A stretch of 64,000 nucleotides of DNA, from assembly GCF_029603165.1 (NCBI RefSeq), contig NZ_JAQSVC010000001.1, forward strand, positions 806,001 to 870,000. The letters run 5' to 3'. Origin of the DNA: Galbibacter pacificus (GTDB lineage Bacteria > Bacteroidota > Bacteroidia > Flavobacteriales > Flavobacteriaceae). Positions 9,601 to 18,048 of the stretch are shown here, piece by piece (the stretch's first letter is position 1; the number at the start of each line of letters is the position of its first letter). A program made the position numbers and the translations under genes. The notes beneath the pieces were generated by a model that worked only from the letters and a program-made list of their open reading frames with translations, had not been told where the DNA came from and did not search any database.

Positions 9601-10992
9601 GCTAGTGCTGCAGCGTTGGGCTTTCTGCCGATGGCTATTTCAACAGGGGCGGGTGCCGAGGTTCAACGGCCCTTGGCAACCGTTGTGATCGGTGGTTTAA
9701 TTACCTCCACCCTGCTTACCCTGGTTGTATTGCCCGTAATTTATGCCCTGTTCAACAAAGAGAAAAAGGATACGAAAAAAGGGAATGATAATCATCGAAT
9801 CAAGGCTTTGAGCGTAGTGCTTTTGCTGATCGGTTTTTCGGGATATTCTCAAGAGACACAAGTCAAGACCATCGAAAATGTGGAGGAATTGAAGGCGATG
9901 GCATTTGAGAACAACCTGGGACTGAAAGCTTCTTCGCTTCGCGTGGATGAGGCCGATGCGCTTATAGGGAGTGCCTTTGCCTTCGATAAAACAGAGGGTT
10001 ATTTTGGAAAAGACGATAGCAACCGTTCCAACAACAAGGCGCTGAACGTGCTGGGCGTGACCCAAAACTTCAATTTCCCAACGGTTTATTTTGCCCGAAA
10101 AAAGATGAACAAAACCAAATTTCGGCAGGAGCAAAGTACCTACCAACTGCAAAAATTGCGATTGGAACGGGACGTAACCCAAGTGTATTATCAACTTCAA
10201 TATGAAAAGGCGAAAATCGGAGTGTATGAGCAGTTGGACAGTTTGTACCAAAAATTTGCTTATGCAGCAAAAAGAAGGTTTGAACTCGGTGAAAGCAATT
10301 ACCTCGAAAAGATAACCGCCCGGTCCAAACAAAAACAACTGGAAACCCAACTTAAACAGGCCCGGGATGAACTTGATATCTCCCGAGAAAGATTAAAACC
10401 GCTGCTAAATACGGAAGAGGAAATTGTAGTCAAAATACAGCCTTTTCAAAAATTGACCATAAAGAATATGGGGATCGAGGGCAATCCCGGTCTGGATTAT
10501 TATCAGGATCGAAGCGACTACTTTCAGGCCGAAGCCGGGTTGGAGAAACAGCGGCTATTGCCCGATATCAGCTTGACCTATTTTCAATGGAACAATGATG
10601 TGATCAACAGCCCCCTGCAAGGCTATCAAGTAGGTGTTCATATTCCCCTGCTGTTCTTTGGGAATTCTTCAAAAATAAAAGCGGCCAAAATCGCAAAACG
10701 GGCCGCAGCGCAGGAAAGTGCCGATTATAAGGTGCGCTTGAATTCGGAATATAACCAGCTTATTCAGCAAATGAGCAAGCACCAAGAGGCACTTTCGTAT
10801 TACGAAAATGAAGGGAAAGGTCTTTCTGAAGAGATTATTAAGACCGCTACATTAAGTTATAAGAATGGGGAGATCGATTTTTTTGAATACATCCAAAGCC
10901 TTGAAAACTCCTATACGATCATACTTTCTTATTACGAAAACCTTAATGCATATAACCAAATCGTTACCCGCATAAATTACCTAACACTATAA
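6649..10992 (+). CDS. CzcA-type RND heavy-metal efflux pump fused to a TolC-like channel
   Basis: 1,447 residues, about 400 more than a plain CzcA/CusA. Residues 1 to about 1,045 are a full RND permease. In the fourth membrane helix Asp400-Phe-Gly, Asp406-Gly-Ala and Glu413 match the DFG...DGA...E signature of the Zn/Co/Cd (CzcA) class rather than the AIG...DAA motif of Cu/Ag pumps. After a basic linker a hydrophobic stretch (about 1,049-1,063) that resembles a signal peptide leads into an outer-membrane efflux protein domain (about 1,065-1,447) with long coiled coils. Pump and outer-membrane exit duct are therefore one polypeptide, an arrangement known in Bacteroidetes. The adaptor gene follows after 10 nt. 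Confidence 0.92.
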   Translation: MLDKIIKFSITHKLIILLFTAFIIGFGVYSLSQIPIGAVPDVTNNQVQVITTSQNLSTQDMEQYITYPVELEMANLPGVKEIRSVSKFGLSVVTIVFEENLGTYLPRQVIAEKIKSASEKIPDGFGKPQMGPITTGLGEIYQYTLDTRPGFEDRYSAEDLRTIQDWIVKRQLSGIKGVVEINAWGGYVKEYEVAINSKKLNAMNISISDVFTALQNNNSVAGGGYIEKVNQAYFIRGQGRVTSLDDIRNIVVKNDNGTPVYINNIAEVGFGQATRFGAITANGKGETVLGQVMMLKGANSNQVIEAVKARVAKIAESLPEGVVIKPFLDRSELIGRTTFTIAENLIIGCLIVIFVVVLLLGNFRSGLVVASVIPLCLLFALSLMYIFGIDANLMSLGAIDFGIIIDGAVIIVEFTAYQITQKHKEYDNLAKQELRHLKDRVTFNSASRMMNSAIFGQLIILIVFIPILSLSGVEGKMFKPMALTFSFALIGAMILCLTYVPVASAVFLKSEEPSDKNISVRLIKFLNRKYKPVIYWALRRKKFVLGIAVLLLIISGFIFSRMGGEFIPQLDEGDFVIQPVLKTGTSLSKTIETTTRMENILIDSFPEVEQVVSRIGAAEVPTDPMSMEESDVIVSLKPKDEWVTAETKDELADEFKKALSVIPGMEIEFTQPIEMRFNELITGVRADIAVKIFGENLDILNAKAQKIKNLIQDVNGATDITVEKIVGLPQMNVNYKRDKIARYGLNIADLNKIVTMGFSGATMGSVFEGEKRFDMVLRLQKDSRQDISNLKNLYVDTPSGEKVPLSELADITYQKGAAKISRDNTQRRIVVGVNVRGSDLQTVVDKIKKIVDDNISLPPGYTVTYGGQFENLQSATARLKIAVPIALVLIFILLYFAFGTIREALMIFSAIPLAAVGGILFLWIRGMPFSISAGVGFIALFGIAVLNGIVLIEHFKELREEGMKNDDNLIVSGAQDRLRAVLLTASAAALGFLPMAISTGAGAEVQRPLATVVIGGLITSTLLTLVVLPVIYALFNKEKKDTKKGNDNHRIKALSVVLLLIGFSGYSQETQVKTIENVEELKAMAFENNLGLKASSLRVDEADALIGSAFAFDKTEGYFGKDDSNRSNNKALNVLGVTQNFNFPTVYFARKKMNKTKFRQEQSTYQLQKLRLERDVTQVYYQLQYEKAKIGVYEQLDSLYQKFAYAAKRRFELGESNYLEKITARSKQKQLETQLKQARDELDISRERLKPLLNTEEEIVVKIQPFQKLTIKNMGIEGNPGLDYYQDRSDYFQAEAGLEKQRLLPDISLTYFQWNNDVINSPLQGYQVGVHIPLLFFGNSSKIKAAKIAKRAAAQESADYKVRLNSEYNQLIQQMSKHQEALSYYENEGKGLSEEIIKTATLSYKNGEIDFFEYIQSLENSYTIILSYYENLNAYNQIVTRINYLTL

Positions 10993-11002
10993 TCCTGACG
11001 CA

Positions 11003-12172
11003 ATGAAAAAATATATATTTAAATTTATCATTTCCCTTTCTGTATTGATAGTTGCTGTTTCTTGTGGAAATTCCGAAGGAAATTCTAAAGAAACGGGGGG
11101 CAACGGAGCAAAATCCGATTCTACTGCCAATAACGGCGGAACACAAGTAAGCCTTGCACAGTTTGAGGGCAGCGATATGGAACTGGGCAAAATGCAGGAA
11201 AATACCTTTCCTGTAACCGTGGATGCCACGGGGATGATCGATGTCCCGCCCGAGAATAAGGCAATAATAAGTTCGTTTGCAGATGGCTACGTGAAGGAGA
11301 CCCCATTGTTAATAGGTGATCAAGTTAAAAAAGGACAGTTTTTGGTAAGTCTTGAAAATCCCGATTATGTACAAATGCAGCAGGACTATCTGGATGCGAT
11401 GGAGCAGATGAAGTATTTAAAATCGGAATACGACCGTCAAAAAGCCCTCATTGAAGAAAATATCACTTCCGAAAAAAATTACCTTAAAGCGGAAAGCGAG
11501 TATAAGCGAAACCTATCTAAATATCAGTCGATGCGGAAAAAATTACAGATGCTCAATTTGAACCCCAAAGCGGTTGAAAACGGAACTATTTCTTCCGTTA
11601 TACGCATTTACGCCCCTATTGCCGGAAGTATTACCGAAATGAACATCAATAAGGGAATGTATGTTTCGGCTGCCGATGAACTAATGCGGATTATTGATAC
11701 AGATCACCTGCACCTTGAGCTAAATGTTTTTGAAAAAGATGTGATGAAGTTAAAAAAAGGCCAAGAAATACGGTTCAGCATTCCCGAAGCTAGTACCGAT
11801 ACCATTGAGGGCGAAGTACATTTGGTAGGCACGTCTATCAGTGAGGAAAAGAGGACGGTAAAGGTCCACGGTCATTTTAAGGATGAGGATAAAAAGACCC
11901 GTTTTGCCACCGGAATGTTTGTGGAAGCCGAAATCATTACGGACCAAAAAAATGCAAAGGCACTACCCACCCAAAGTATCGTTTCTTTGGATGATACCGA
12001 TTACGTATTGGTTTTACAGAAGAAAACCGATAGCAGTTATGTATTCAAAAGAAGGGAAGTAATGACGGGCAACGCTTTTAATGGCTTTACGATCATCAAA
12101 AACACTTCCGATTTTAAAAATAACGACCAGTTTTTAACAAAAGGGGCATTCCCTTTGATCAAGGAAGAATAG
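11003..12172 (+). CDS. RND periplasmic adaptor (membrane fusion lipoprotein)
   Basis: 389 residues with a lipobox at Cys21 (VAVSC), a barrel-sandwich/lipoyl-like hybrid domain, an alpha-helical hairpin (about 130-190) and beta-barrel domains, as in CusB/CzcB. It should link the inner-membrane pump to its fused channel and complete the efflux complex. The N-terminus after the lipobox is Gly/Asn/Ser-rich and probably a flexible tether. No Met cluster for Cu(I) is obvious, again in line with a divalent-cation pump. Spacing of 10-11 nt on both sides indicates one operon with the pump and VIT1 genes. Confidence 0.9.
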   Translation: MKKYIFKFIISLSVLIVAVSCGNSEGNSKETGGNGAKSDSTANNGGTQVSLAQFEGSDMELGKMQENTFPVTVDATGMIDVPPENKAIISSFADGYVKETPLLIGDQVKKGQFLVSLENPDYVQMQQDYLDAMEQMKYLKSEYDRQKALIEENITSEKNYLKAESEYKRNLSKYQSMRKKLQMLNLNPKAVENGTISSVIRIYAPIAGSITEMNINKGMYVSAADELMRIIDTDHLHLELNVFEKDVMKLKKGQEIRFSIPEASTDTIEGEVHLVGTSISEEKRTVKVHGHFKDEDKKTRFATGMFVEAEIITDQKNAKALPTQSIVSLDDTDYVLVLQKKTDSSYVFKRREVMTGNAFNGFTIIKNTSDFKNNDQFLTKGAFPLIKEE

Positions 12173-12183
12173 ACCCCCCTATT

Positions 12184-12882
12184 ATGAAACACACGAACGA
12201 TGAAAAACATTATGGATCACGAAGCGGGTGGCTGAGGGCAGCCGTATTGGGTGCAAATGACGGCATACTTTCAACAGCGAGTATCGTTATTGGCGTCTCT
12301 GCCGGGAGCGCAACAAAAGAGAATATTGTTCTTGCAGGGATTGCCGGCCTTGTGGCAGGGGCTTTCTCGATGGCCGCAGGAGAGTACGTTTCGGTAAGTT
12401 CACAAAGCGATATAGAAACTGCCGACTTGAAAAGGGAAGAACAGGAATTACGGGAAACTCCCGATGAAGAACTGGAAGAACTGGCTAAAATATACGAAAA
12501 AAGAGGCTTGGATAAGGAACTGTCCAAACAGGTAGCCCACCAGTTAACGGCCCATAATGCTCTGGAAGCACACGCAAGAGACGAACTCGGAATCAATGAG
12601 ATTACCCAAGCCAAACCCCTACAAGCGGCTTTGTCTTCTTGTGGAGCATTTGCTTTTGGTGGCATACTTCCTGTAATAGTGGCCTTGCTTGCCCCTTTGA
12701 ATGGAATGGAATATGTGCAATACCTTTCCGCAACACTTTTCCTAATAGTTTTAGGTACAATTTCCGCTAAAGCCGGTGGTTCTAACGTCAAAAAAGCGGT
12801 TTTGAGAATTACTTTTTGGGGAACTATCGCAATGGGTATGACCGCTTTGATTGGCTATTGGTTTGGTATGAATGTTTTTTAA
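12184..12882 (+). CDS. VIT1/CCC1 family Fe/Mn transporter
   Basis: 232 residues with the VIT1/CCC1 pattern: AVLGANDGILSTASIV in the first helix, AAGEYVSVSSQSD in the second, an acidic cytoplasmic helical domain (about 85-145: DEELEELAKIYEKRG) that binds metal in the family, then three C-terminal helices. It most likely moves iron or manganese out of the cytosol. As third gene of the RND operon it suggests that the system manages more than one transition metal. Confidence 0.88.
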   Translation: MKHTNDEKHYGSRSGWLRAAVLGANDGILSTASIVIGVSAGSATKENIVLAGIAGLVAGAFSMAAGEYVSVSSQSDIETADLKREEQELRETPDEELEELAKIYEKRGLDKELSKQVAHQLTAHNALEAHARDELGINEITQAKPLQAALSSCGAFAFGGILPVIVALLAPLNGMEYVQYLSATLFLIVLGTISAKAGGSNVKKAVLRITFWGTIAMGMTALIGYWFGMNVF

Positions 12883-12963
12883 AAAAGAATTTTACTGTAA
12901 TGTAAGAACACGCACACTTTTAAATGCCCCCAAACTAAAGCTTATCAAAAACCCAGATCAGAT

Positions 12964-13815
12964 TTGAAAAAACTTTTACTCAAGATAATAGATGATTACA
13001 AAAAAGAAATAAGAACCATTGAGCAATCCAACCTAAATGATTTCAGCGTCGTTGAAAAAGGAATCTCGATTTCCAGACAGTATCTTCAAAAATTACGAAT
13101 ATGCGTGAGGGAAAATGAGTTCGGCAATCCACAGGAAGAAATAACATTTTTTAAAAACCACAAACCCTATGTGTATAGCCGTTTGAAATTTTATGCTAAA
13201 CTCTATAATTTTTTGATTAATAGGCCCGCAGGAACCATTAAATCCCAACAGATTTTCATAGATAGTGAGATTAAAAAACTTCAGGAAAGCAATCGCCGCC
13301 ATTTGGACTTTATAAAGTATTATAGGGAGGGATCTACCGTTCTTGATGAATTTTATTTTTTGAGGGGAAAGGACAAAATCAGCTTGGTTTCAGATACATC
13401 CCACTTTTACACCGATGCGGAATTTTCTACAAGCCACGATAACGCCGTTGCCAAAATTATGGCGTATGACCTCTTGGTCAACCACTACATTCAGGAATTG
13501 GAAGATTTAAGGAATCTATCTTATGGAAAACCAAGGAAATTAAACACCTTGGCAAACGGGGACCGGCTAAGCTGGACTGCTTCAAAAACAGACTTGATCG
13601 AATTGATATATGCCTTGCAGGCCTCTGGAGCCATAAAAAGCGGAACGGCAGGGATTAAAGAAATGGCTATGGCTTGTGAAAGTATTTTTGATCTTAATCT
13701 TGGAAATGTGTATCGAACTTTTTTAGAAATACGTGAACGAAAAATTGACCCCACCAAGTTTATTGACAGGCTAAAATCCACGCTTTTACAAAGGATGGAA
13801 GAAACTGACGGTTAA
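12964..13815 (+). CDS. rteC: RteC-domain regulator of ICE transfer
   Basis: 283 residues resembling the RteC family, which in CTnDOT activates excision genes. The start is a TTG at 12,964; the first residues (KKLLLKIIDDYKK) match the usual N-terminus and no ATG is better placed. The middle has aromatic-rich helices (FLINRPAG, EFYFLRGKDK) and the C-terminal third (LIELIYALQASGAIKSG) looks like a winged-helix. Located between metal cargo and the replication/transfer genes. Confidence 0.8.
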   Translation: MKKLLLKIIDDYKKEIRTIEQSNLNDFSVVEKGISISRQYLQKLRICVRENEFGNPQEEITFFKNHKPYVYSRLKFYAKLYNFLINRPAGTIKSQQIFIDSEIKKLQESNRRHLDFIKYYREGSTVLDEFYFLRGKDKISLVSDTSHFYTDAEFSTSHDNAVAKIMAYDLLVNHYIQELEDLRNLSYGKPRKLNTLANGDRLSWTASKTDLIELIYALQASGAIKSGTAGIKEMAMACESIFDLNLGNVYRTFLEIRERKIDPTKFIDRLKSTLLQRMEETDG

Positions 13816-13847
13816 TTTATAGCGACTCTGAAAACGTTAAATTTTCT

Positions 13848-13870
13848 CCCAAGTTGGGTGCGACTTGGGG
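13848..13870 (+). repeat. 23-bp operator/iteron-like repeat, copy 1
   Basis: It contains a CCCAAGTTGGG palindrome followed by a third half-site ACTTGGG. A second copy with 20 of 23 identical bases lies at 13,975-13,997, 127 bp away. Both are upstream of the HTH gene at 14,111, so they may be operators of that protein or iterons. Confidence 0.6.
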
Positions 13871-13974
13871 AAAAATAAAATTAATTTTTTTTAATGGTAT
13901 TTAGTATTGACCTTCCAAAGGTAAACAATCAAATAAAACCAATTTAACACATTGAAAATGAGAATATAAAAACA

Positions 13975-13997
13975 CCCAACTTGGGTGTGACTTGGGA
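13975..13997 (+). repeat. 23-bp operator/iteron-like repeat, copy 2
   Basis: Contains CCCAACTTGGG and a third half-site ACTTGGG. It overlaps a possible -33 TTG (13,992-13,994), and a CAAATTTG octamer (14,019-14,026) could be the matching -7 element, with a slightly long 24-bp spacer. The region 13,816-14,110 otherwise shows no gene. Confidence 0.6.
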
Positions 13998-14110
13998 ATA
14001 AAACCCAATAAACTACCCCAAATTTGTAGAACGAAAGTCAAATCCTGCGAGGGGCTATCAAATTAGTTTAGACTGAGGCGGTAGTCCTTTTCTTTTAAAA
14101 CCGTTCTATT

Positions 14111-14395
14111 ATGCCAACAAGTATCATTACCACAGACGATCTTCGGGAATTCAAAATGGAATTGCTCGATGACATTAAAAAGCTCCTATCCCGACAAGCG
14201 ACCGGCAAACTCAAAAAATACCTCAAATCTTCCGAGGTTATGGATTTACTCCAAGTAAGTCCGGGAACTCTCCAAAACCTTCGCGTCAATGGCACATTGC
14301 CCTACACCAAAGTGGGCGGTATCATTTACTATGATGCCGAGGAAATCCAGAATGTAATGACCGCAAACCGTGTGCAGCACGGACTAAATTCTTAG
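14111..14395 (+). CDS. Helix-turn-helix (excisionase-like) protein
   Basis: 94 residues. After a short helical N-terminus, residues about 38-90 form a MerR/Xis-like winged HTH (KYLKSSEVMDLLQVSPGTL, then TLPYTKVGGIIYYDAEEI). Such proteins are standard in Bacteroidetes ICEs at the start of a replication/excision module. The next gene starts 2 nt after its stop. It is a good candidate for binding the 23-bp repeats upstream. Confidence 0.85.
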   Translation: MPTSIITTDDLREFKMELLDDIKKLLSRQATGKLKKYLKSSEVMDLLQVSPGTLQNLRVNGTLPYTKVGGIIYYDAEEIQNVMTANRVQHGLNS

Positions 14396-14397
14396 CG

Positions 14398-15150
14398 ATG
14401 AATTATATAAAGCTACTCAATGCGGCTTTTGAAAAATTTTTCTTCGATGACCGCTTGAACCCAACCCATATCAGCCTGTATATGGCTCTGTTCCAAGAAT
14501 GGAACAGCAGCCGATTTGCTGATGAGTTTTTTGTGAACCGCCGCGAGCTGATGCGCGTGGCCAAAATAGGTTCCAAATCTACTTATCATCGCTGCATAAC
14601 CGACCTCGATTCTTGGGAGTATCTGATTTATTTCCCATCGAATAATCCGTACAAAGGAAGTAAGATCAAGATGTCCATTATCGGGACAAGTGATGAACCG
14701 GATATGGGACGGTACAATCCCGAATTGGAACAGCTTGCGGAACGGTACCATCCCATACGTGAACCAGTAGTGAACCAGCACCGTCCCACCAACGGACAAG
14801 CTGTGTACCCGCACCGTCCCGTGAGTGGACAAGCATTGGTATCTAATATAAACAATACCAAACAAGTAAACATTAATAAACAACCAAAGGGCAGGCAGGC
14901 CGTTTTAGATTTTTTTATTGAAAAAAGTTTTAATGTTGATGAAGGAAAAAAATTCTTTGCGCATTATGAAGCCAACGATTGGAAAACAAGCGATGGAAAA
15001 ACGATCAGGGATTGGCGAGCTTTAGCTAAAAATTGGATGGATAGAACCGAGTTATTTACCGAAGAAAACAAACCAAACAAAAATGGAGCGTCCCAAAATC
15101 GGGACAACCTCAAAACCACTAAAACCAAGGATTATGGACAACCCCTCTAA
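14398..15150 (+). CDS. Replication/regulatory protein of the ICE (helix-turn-helix)
   Basis: 250 residues. The N-terminal part (about 1-90) resembles winged-helix replication-initiator proteins (LNPTHISLYMALFQEW, FFVNRRELMRVAKIGSKSTY); a low-complexity stretch (about 120-165) and a C-terminal helical part (FFIEKSFNVDEGKKFFAHYE, WRALAKNWMD) similar to DnaD/phage replication proteins follow. Together with the downstream DnaC-like ATPase it looks like an initiator plus helicase-loader pair. The exact role is inferred. Confidence 0.7.
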   Translation: MNYIKLLNAAFEKFFFDDRLNPTHISLYMALFQEWNSSRFADEFFVNRRELMRVAKIGSKSTYHRCITDLDSWEYLIYFPSNNPYKGSKIKMSIIGTSDEPDMGRYNPELEQLAERYHPIREPVVNQHRPTNGQAVYPHRPVSGQALVSNINNTKQVNINKQPKGRQAVLDFFIEKSFNVDEGKKFFAHYEANDWKTSDGKTIRDWRALAKNWMDRTELFTEENKPNKNGASQNRDNLKTTKTKDYGQPL

Positions 15151-15796
15151 AATAACCGAAGGCGGCGTAGAATATTCGCTGGGCAAATTCGACGGGAAAT
15201 GTGTGCTTTACGATTTCCCGAAAATCCTGACTTACCTGAATGCCAAGGGCAAGCTGCTTTTTGGCGAAAAATTCAAAATCTATGAAAAGGACAAGGATAT
15301 TTTACTGAAACTCTGTTCCTACTTCATCAAGGACAAGGAAAACTGCCAAAAATTTCAGATCGATGTTGACAAAGGTATTTTACTTTCGGGCCCAGTAGGG
15401 TGCGGGAAAACCAGTTTATTGAAACTTTTACGCCATTTAGTGCCATTGCAAAGACCTTATGAAATGATCCCCTGCCGAAATGTGGCATTCAGTTTTAATC
15501 ATCTTGGTTTTAAGACCATCGAGGATTATGGAAATACAAAATTTTTCTGTTTTGACGACCTGGGCGTAGAACCTGCCGGAAGGTTCTACGGTAAAGACCT
15601 GAATGTGATGGGTGAAGTCTTACTTTCGAGATATGAACTTTACCTTCAAACCAAGCATAAAATCAAAACTCACGCAACTACAAACCTAAACGCTGAGGAA
15701 CTGGAAGAACGTTACGGAAACCGTGTCCGTAGCCGGATGCGGGAACTGTTTAATTTGATAGCCTTTGATGAAGGGGCTGGGGATAAAAGAAAGTGA
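15134..15796 (+). CDS. DnaC-like ATPase
   Basis: About 220 residues from the ATG at 15,134, which overlaps the preceding gene by 17 nt; an ATG at 15,083 would add 17 residues. The Walker A motif is GPVGCGKTS and Walker B is FFCFDDLGVEP, followed by the sensor-like HATTNLNAEEL and the R-rich end (GNRVRSRMREL) seen in DnaC/IstB helicase loaders. Probably supports replication of the excised ICE. Confidence 0.85.
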   Translation: MDNPSKITEGGVEYSLGKFDGKCVLYDFPKILTYLNAKGKLLFGEKFKIYEKDKDILLKLCSYFIKDKENCQKFQIDVDKGILLSGPVGCGKTSLLKLLRHLVPLQRPYEMIPCRNVAFSFNHLGFKTIEDYGNTKFFCFDDLGVEPAGRFYGKDLNVMGEVLLSRYELYLQTKHKIKTHATTNLNAEELEERYGNRVRSRMRELFNLIAFDEGAGDKRK

Positions 15797-15878
15797 ACTT
15801 AAAATATTTTTTTCAAAGAGTACTTTCTTTGTGCCTGGGCATCTATATACTATTTGGCGGTCAGAGTCGGCGAATTTT

Positions 15879-16085
15879 TTAGCAACAACTTTTGTTTTCT
15901 TGAATTGGCGGACAAGGTACAGTTCCATAAGAGCAATAAACACAACAATCTCCTTCGTTTGGTTTTAGAACCGTTTTACAATTCTCACACTCGTAAAAGA
16001 ATTGACAAGCGTTTGTTGGCATATCTTCTACTTTTTTATGTCCGCAGTTTGGACAAGTAATTTCTGATTTTAATATAATTTCCAT
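15879..16085 (-). CDS. GDCCVxC-domain small protein
   Basis: 68 residues with an N-terminal zinc-ribbon-like pair (CPNCG, CENC) and the signature GDCCVYCSYGTVPCPPIQ. The GDCCVxC family is repeatedly found in mercury-resistance clusters, with selenocysteine replacing one Cys in some members; here all are Cys. It is the last gene of the operon, 12 nt after the oxidoreductase. The role is unknown, perhaps thiol capture of Hg2+. Confidence 0.85.
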   Translation of the reverse strand: MEIILKSEITCPNCGHKKVEDMPTNACQFFYECENCKTVLKPNEGDCCVYCSYGTVPCPPIQENKSCC

Positions 16086-16097
16086 TCAATTTTTTTA

Positions 16098-17444
16098 TTA
16101 TAGCATATGTGGTATGTCCGAAGCCAAAGTTGGATATGAGAAAATCATTGTTCTAATATCATTAACCTTCATCTTTGTTTTTATGGCCATTGCAAAGAGA
16201 TTTATTGTTTCTTCTGTATGTGGTCCGATTAAATGCGCTCCCAAAATTGTTTGAGTTTCTTCGTCAATAATAGTTTTGAACGCATATTCTTCTACATTCA
16301 AACGCTTGGCATTGAACCAATTACCAACCTCCTTATAATTAATTCGAATATTGTAATTCAGCTCTTTCGCTTTCGATTCAGTACATCCAACAGAAGCCAT
16401 AGTTGGTAACGTAAACACCACTGTTGGCATTGGCGGATAACTTATTTCTTTAGAATTGCCTTTAATAATATTTGAAGCAACCGTATGACCTTCCAGAACT
16501 GCAACTGGCGTTAAGGGCAAACCTTCTGAATCTGCAGCATCGCCTGCTGCATAAATATGAGGGTTTGAAGTACTTTGCAAGTATTTGTTCACTGTAACAC
16601 CTTTATTAGTAAAGGCTATGTTCGCTTTGTCTAATTCCAAATCAAATATGGCTGGTGGTCGTCCGGCAGAGTTAAAAACAGCTTCAGCTTCAAAATATGC
16701 TGTTTTCTCTTGAGATTTACCTTTTACTCGATACTGGCTATCCACTTTCTCAATAGCCGTAACATCTGTATTAAGAATGAGTTTTATGCCTAACTCTTTT
16801 GTGGCAGAAACAAGATGTTTTACAATATCCTGTTCAAAATTTTCCAAGGGATTTTCTCTACGATGAACAATAGTGACTTCTGCTCCGCATCGAGCCGCTA
16901 TATGTGCAAACTCAAAAGCGATATATCCACCACCGATGAATACTAAAGATTTTGGCAATTTTGCTAAATTCAAGAAATCGGTACTGGATTTTGCATAATG
17001 ACCACCTTCAAATTCTAAAACCCTTGGCTTGGAACCCGATGCGATTACAATTTTGTTAGCCTTTATTTTGTCTGTTCCAACTTCCAATGTGTTTTCTGAC
17101 AGGAATTTTGCTGAACTATGAAAGGTGTCTATTCCGTTCTTTTTATATCCTTTTTCAATTTTTGGTGGCATTTCATCCACAAAGGATTGTTTAAAGGCCA
17201 TAATGTCCTTCCAATTGACTTTAGGTATGGTATCAATACCATTTCCTTTAAGCCTATTAGCAAAGTCTCGAACTTCCGTAGCGCCTATAATCACTTTTTT
17301 TGGGTCACAACCTCTCAAAGCACAGGTGCCACCATAAGGTAATTCATCCGTTATTCCTACTTTTAGCCCTTTTGAGGCACATTTATTTGCGATGGTCATT
17401 CCTGCCATTCCCGAACCAATTATAAATACATCATATTCTTTCAT
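16098..17444 (-). CDS. MerA-like FAD/NAD(P) disulfide oxidoreductase
   Basis: 448 residues. FAD-binding GSGMAG (10-15), redox-active Cys41/Cys46 in GGTCALRGCDPKK, the NAD(P) motif FIGGGYIAFEF and the GDAAD segment place it in the class I pyridine nucleotide-disulfide reductases. The C-terminus has SYPTLASD where glutathione reductase has HPT, and it lacks both the C-terminal Cys pair and the N-terminal metal-binding domain of classic MerA. Given the merTP gene 1 nt upstream, Hg(II) reduction is the likely job, possibly with the Cys of MerTP or the GDCCVxC protein as metal donors. Another disulfide substrate cannot be excluded. Confidence 0.8.
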   Translation of the reverse strand: MKEYDVFIIGSGMAGMTIANKCASKGLKVGITDELPYGGTCALRGCDPKKVIIGATEVRDFANRLKGNGIDTIPKVNWKDIMAFKQSFVDEMPPKIEKGYKKNGIDTFHSSAKFLSENTLEVGTDKIKANKIVIASGSKPRVLEFEGGHYAKSSTDFLNLAKLPKSLVFIGGGYIAFEFAHIAARCGAEVTIVHRRENPLENFEQDIVKHLVSATKELGIKLILNTDVTAIEKVDSQYRVKGKSQEKTAYFEAEAVFNSAGRPPAIFDLELDKANIAFTNKGVTVNKYLQSTSNPHIYAAGDAADSEGLPLTPVAVLEGHTVASNIIKGNSKEISYPPMPTVVFTLPTMASVGCTESKAKELNYNIRINYKEVGNWFNAKRLNVEEYAFKTIIDEETQTILGAHLIGPHTEETINLFAMAIKTKMKVNDIRTMIFSYPTLASDIPHML

Positions 17445-17445
17445 A

Positions 17446-18048
17446 CTAATTGATTTCTTTTTTGTCGGTTACTTTATAACCTGTTGAGTTAATTGCTTTC
17501 TCGATTTCCGTTTCATTAGATTTGGATTTGTCAAATTCAATGATTGCGTTTCCATTCTCGTAGGACGCTTTTGTATCTACAATTCCGTTTAGTTTATTTA
17601 CTTCGTGTTTGACGTGTTCTTCACAACTGACACAGGTCATTCCGCTGATTGTAAATTCTGTTGTTTTAATATCCGATTTGTCAACTACGATTATTTGCTT
17701 TTCCGTGTTTGGGTAAAAAATTCCTGAATAGTACGGGAAAGCCAACATTATAATTGCAAATGCAGTTACAATTCCTAAAAAGGTTTTTGATTGAATGAAT
17801 TTTGGTTTCTCTTCCGTTTCGCATTCACAGTCAATTTCTTTTTGAGGTTTTAGTTTTTTATACCAAGCAAAAGCAAGAACTAAAATTGTCATTCCAATTA
17901 GATAAGGTCTAAAAGGTTCTATCCAAGAAAATGTTGAAGCAATTCCGCTTGTTCCTGCGATTAGAGCCAATACTGGCGTAATACAACATAATGAAGCTGT
18001 AATTGCAGTTAACAAACCTGCACCAATTAATTTGTTGTCACTTTTCAT
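17446..18048 (-). CDS. merTP: Mercuric transport protein MerTP (fusion)
   Basis: 200 residues. The N-terminal MerT part has membrane helices and the vicinal Cys21-Cys22 pair in the first helix, and a cytoplasmic CEC pair (Cys74, Cys76). A further membrane helix (about 90-110) leads into a C-terminal MerP/HMA domain with GMTC139VSC142. The fused form imports Hg2+ and passes it inward. The start overlaps the arsR stop by 4 nt, so it is translationally coupled. Confidence 0.93.
   Translation of the reverse strand: MKSDNKLIGAGLLTAITASLCCITPVLALIAGTSGIASTFSWIEPFRPYLIGMTILVLAFAWYKKLKPQKEIDCECETEEKPKFIQSKTFLGIVTAFAIIMLAFPYYSGIFYPNTEKQIIVVDKSDIKTTEFTISGMTCVSCEEHVKHEVNKLNGIVDTKASYENGNAIIEFDKSKSNETEIEKAINSTGYKVTDKKEIN

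Noticed and set aside
6649-10992. Calling the pump a Cu/Ag exporter (CusA)
   Set aside because: The fourth-helix motif has DFG...DGA, typical of the Zn/Co/Cd class.
16098-17444. Calling the oxidoreductase a standard MerA
   Set aside because: It lacks the C-terminal Cys pair and the N-terminal metal-binding domain, so only MerA-like is justified.
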